Origin: Mucilaginibacter segetis | GTDB lineage: Bacteria; Bacteroidota; Bacteroidia; Sphingobacteriales; Sphingobacteriaceae | Assembly (NCBI RefSeq): GCF_016522075.1 | Contig: NZ_JAEHFW010000003.1 | Span: 372,001 to 436,000, forward strand | DNA length: 64,000 nucleotides | Direction: 5' to 3' | Part shown: piece by piece, positions 62,685 to 64,000 of the stretch | Numbering within the stretch: the stretch's first letter is position 1 | Layout: every line of letters begins with the position of its first letter | Notes under the pieces: model-generated | The model's input: only the letters and a program-made list of their open reading frames with translations | Told to the model about the DNA's origin: nothing | Databases searched by the model: none | Position numbers and translations under genes: made by a program

Positions 62685-63845
62685 TTAAGCTATCAGCCTT
62701 GCCACAAACATGGTATCGGCTTTATGTTCGTAGCCTTTTAACACCTGCATTTCTTCGAGCTGCAGGTTAAGCTCTTTTACCATAAAATCTACAATGGCTT
62801 CGTTTTCGGCTTTAAAGGCTGAGCAGGTGATATAGATAATTGGCTTGCCCGGTTTTAAATGTTTGGCCACGTTGCGCGCTATGCTTTGCTGCAGGCGCTT
62901 AAAAAAGTCGGTCTTATGAATATCGAACTGGCTGATCATTTCAGGGGTGCGGCCCCAGGTGCCTGAACCGCTGCAAGGAGCATCCAGTATAATACCATCA
63001 AATTCGTAGTTGTGTAAAACCTGATCGTTATTTTCGGTGAGATCGAGCAGTTTTTTCTGATACCTGCGCAGGCCTGCTTCCTGGAAACGTTCGTCGAGGT
63101 TGACCAGGATAGATTCACGGATATCTGACACCACCAGCTTAATATCAGGTTGCAAGCTGTGCAATAGCAGCGATTTGCCGCCAGATGCTGCACAGGCATC
63201 CCACCAGTTGTCCCATTTTTCTGGTTTGAAAAATTGAGCGGTTTGCTGTGAGGACTGGTCCTGTACCTCGAACCAGTTATGCTTTGGGAATATGGCTTCT
63301 AAGCGGGTGCCGTTCGGTAAGGAGATGCAGCCATTACCTTCATCTTTAAAAGTTATACCTGCTTTGGTAAGGCCAGCCTTTACCTGCGTATCAAAGCCTG
63401 CATTTATACGAATAAAAAGGTCGGGCTGTATGAATATGGACTTTAAGAAAGATGCTTTATTGATGCCCGCGGATAACTCACCCACCCAGGGAAATACATC
63501 ATTCAAATTAAAATCGGGGTGTGCGGCAGTAATCAGCTTTATTTTTTCATCAGTATCAAAACTTATGCAGGCAGCCCACTCCGGTTTAAAATGCTGCAAA
63601 AAGGAATTGGTTTGTGTGTTACACAAAAATTCGGTAACCATTAAACGGTCCTCAGCCGGCAGATCGGGTAGCGCACGTCCCAGGCGGAAGTAATTATAAA
63701 TAAGCCTTGTTGCCACACGCCTGTCGGTAGAGCCCATTTGCTTGTTTTGCCTATAAAAGCCCGGTAAAAATTTACTTAAAGGCGTTTCAGCCGGGTAGGC
63801 ACCCAAAATTGTGTGAAACGTTTTAAGCTGATTAATGGCTTTCAT
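62685..63845 (-). CDS. RsmB/NOP-family RNA cytosine-5 methyltransferase
   Basis: The 386-residue protein has a class I SAM fold: ACAASGGKSLLL motif I, motif IV DAPCSGSGTWGRTPE and motif VI YITCSAF with the catalytic cysteine. These mark the RsmB/NOP2 family, which methylates C5 of cytosine in rRNA or tRNA. An N-terminal helical region (about 1-90) resembles the NusB-like domain of RsmB. It overlaps by four bases the stop of the gene to its right. Confidence 0.9.
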   Translation of the reverse strand: MKAINQLKTFHTILGAYPAETPLSKFLPGFYRQNKQMGSTDRRVATRLIYNYFRLGRALPDLPAEDRLMVTEFLCNTQTNSFLQHFKPEWAACISFDTDEKIKLITAAHPDFNLNDVFPWVGELSAGINKASFLKSIFIQPDLFIRINAGFDTQVKAGLTKAGITFKDEGNGCISLPNGTRLEAIFPKHNWFEVQDQSSQQTAQFFKPEKWDNWWDACAASGGKSLLLHSLQPDIKLVVSDIRESILVNLDERFQEAGLRRYQKKLLDLTENNDQVLHNYEFDGIILDAPCSGSGTWGRTPEMISQFDIHKTDFFKRLQQSIARNVAKHLKPGKPIIYITCSAFKAENEAIVDFMVKELNLQLEEMQVLKGYEHKADTMFVARLIA

Positions 63846-64000
63846 TCGGCCCGTTTAAGTTCAAAGTTTTCGTATTTCAATATGTCAACATGGGCATTTA
63901 CCCAACCTTGTCCCGGCACTTTTACAAAATGGAAATCGTTGTGCAGGCCTAAGTAGTTATATTCATCAGGTTTTTTGATATGATCATCCCCGTCGGCAAG
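63842..64000 (-). CDS. C-terminal part of a gene cut by the window edge
   Basis: An open frame enters from the right edge and ends with a TGA that overlaps the ATG of the RsmB-like gene (ATGA). The 52 visible residues contain YLGLHNDFHFVKVPGQGWVN and end KRAE. I do not recognise the family; only the end can be seen. The overlap suggests an operon with the methyltransferase gene. Confidence 0.7.
   Translation of the reverse strand, partial: LADGDDHIKKPDEYNYLGLHNDFHFVKVPGQGWVNAHVDILKYENFELKRAE

Overview
The window looks like a chromosomal segment from a member of the Bacteroidota, most likely a Sphingobacteriaceae organism close to Mucilaginibacter or Pedobacter. The grounds are: promoters of the TTTG-N19-TAnnTTTG type (clearest upstream of sucD and of the PLP acyltransferase gene); a Bacteroidota-style dcw cluster without murF or ddl; outer-membrane beta-barrel and carboxypeptidase-regulatory-domain proteins; a short histone H1-like protein; and a MurE with the meso-diaminopimelate motif. 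The genus is inferred from memory of these families, not from a search. I found no rRNA, tRNA or CRISPR.

Layout. 1-2.7 kb: an OmpA-type lipoprotein, a small lipoprotein and a secreted GH32 fructan hydrolase. 2.7-3.3 kb: a gap with a repeated element and an MraZ-type operator. 3.3-19.1 kb: the dcw operon in one direction, mraZ-rsmH-ftsL-ftsI-murE-mraY-murD-ftsW-murG-murC-ftsQ-ftsA-ftsZ, which makes lipid II precursors and the divisome; many genes overlap by 4-8 bases. 19-32 kb: mostly housekeeping genes on both strands (PLP acyltransferase, dapA, UbiD-type decarboxylase, transporters, sucD, msrB), a histone-like protein and a membrane protein with a lectin-like outer domain. 32-36 kb: nrdB-nrdA (class Ia ribonucleotide reductase), preceded by a long leader that folds on paper into a three-way junction. 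36-37.9 kb: an AT-rich accessory patch with small cysteine-rich proteins, a duplicated gene fragment, a double-glycine six-cysteine peptide and possible insertion-sequence remains. 38-50 kb: fabG, a vWA membrane protein, an exo/endonuclease-phosphatase protein, ligA, an oxidoreductase, a nucleoside phosphorylase, an AI-2E-type permease and a secreted class II cyclic-nucleotide phosphodiesterase. 50-53 kb: a reverse-strand alkylation-repair cluster whose Ada/Ogt gene is broken by an apparent one-base deletion, then a PIN-domain toxin-antitoxin pair. 53-64 kb: PBP4-type DacB, two amino acid permeases, a membrane pyrophosphatase, an MFS exporter, MarC, an RsmB-type RNA methyltransferase and the 3' end of one more gene.

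The least ordinary signals are: (1) degenerate 7- and 8-base-periodic repeats in many intergenic gaps; (2) the three-way-junction leader before nrdB; (3) the six-cysteine double-glycine peptide at 37.3 kb with its odd neighbours; (4) the frameshifted ada-like gene; (5) tandem units of about 88 bp with a perfect palindrome between dapA and the ubiD-like gene. I did not find a clear multi-gene system that is plainly new. All matches to families are by reading motifs; no database search was run.
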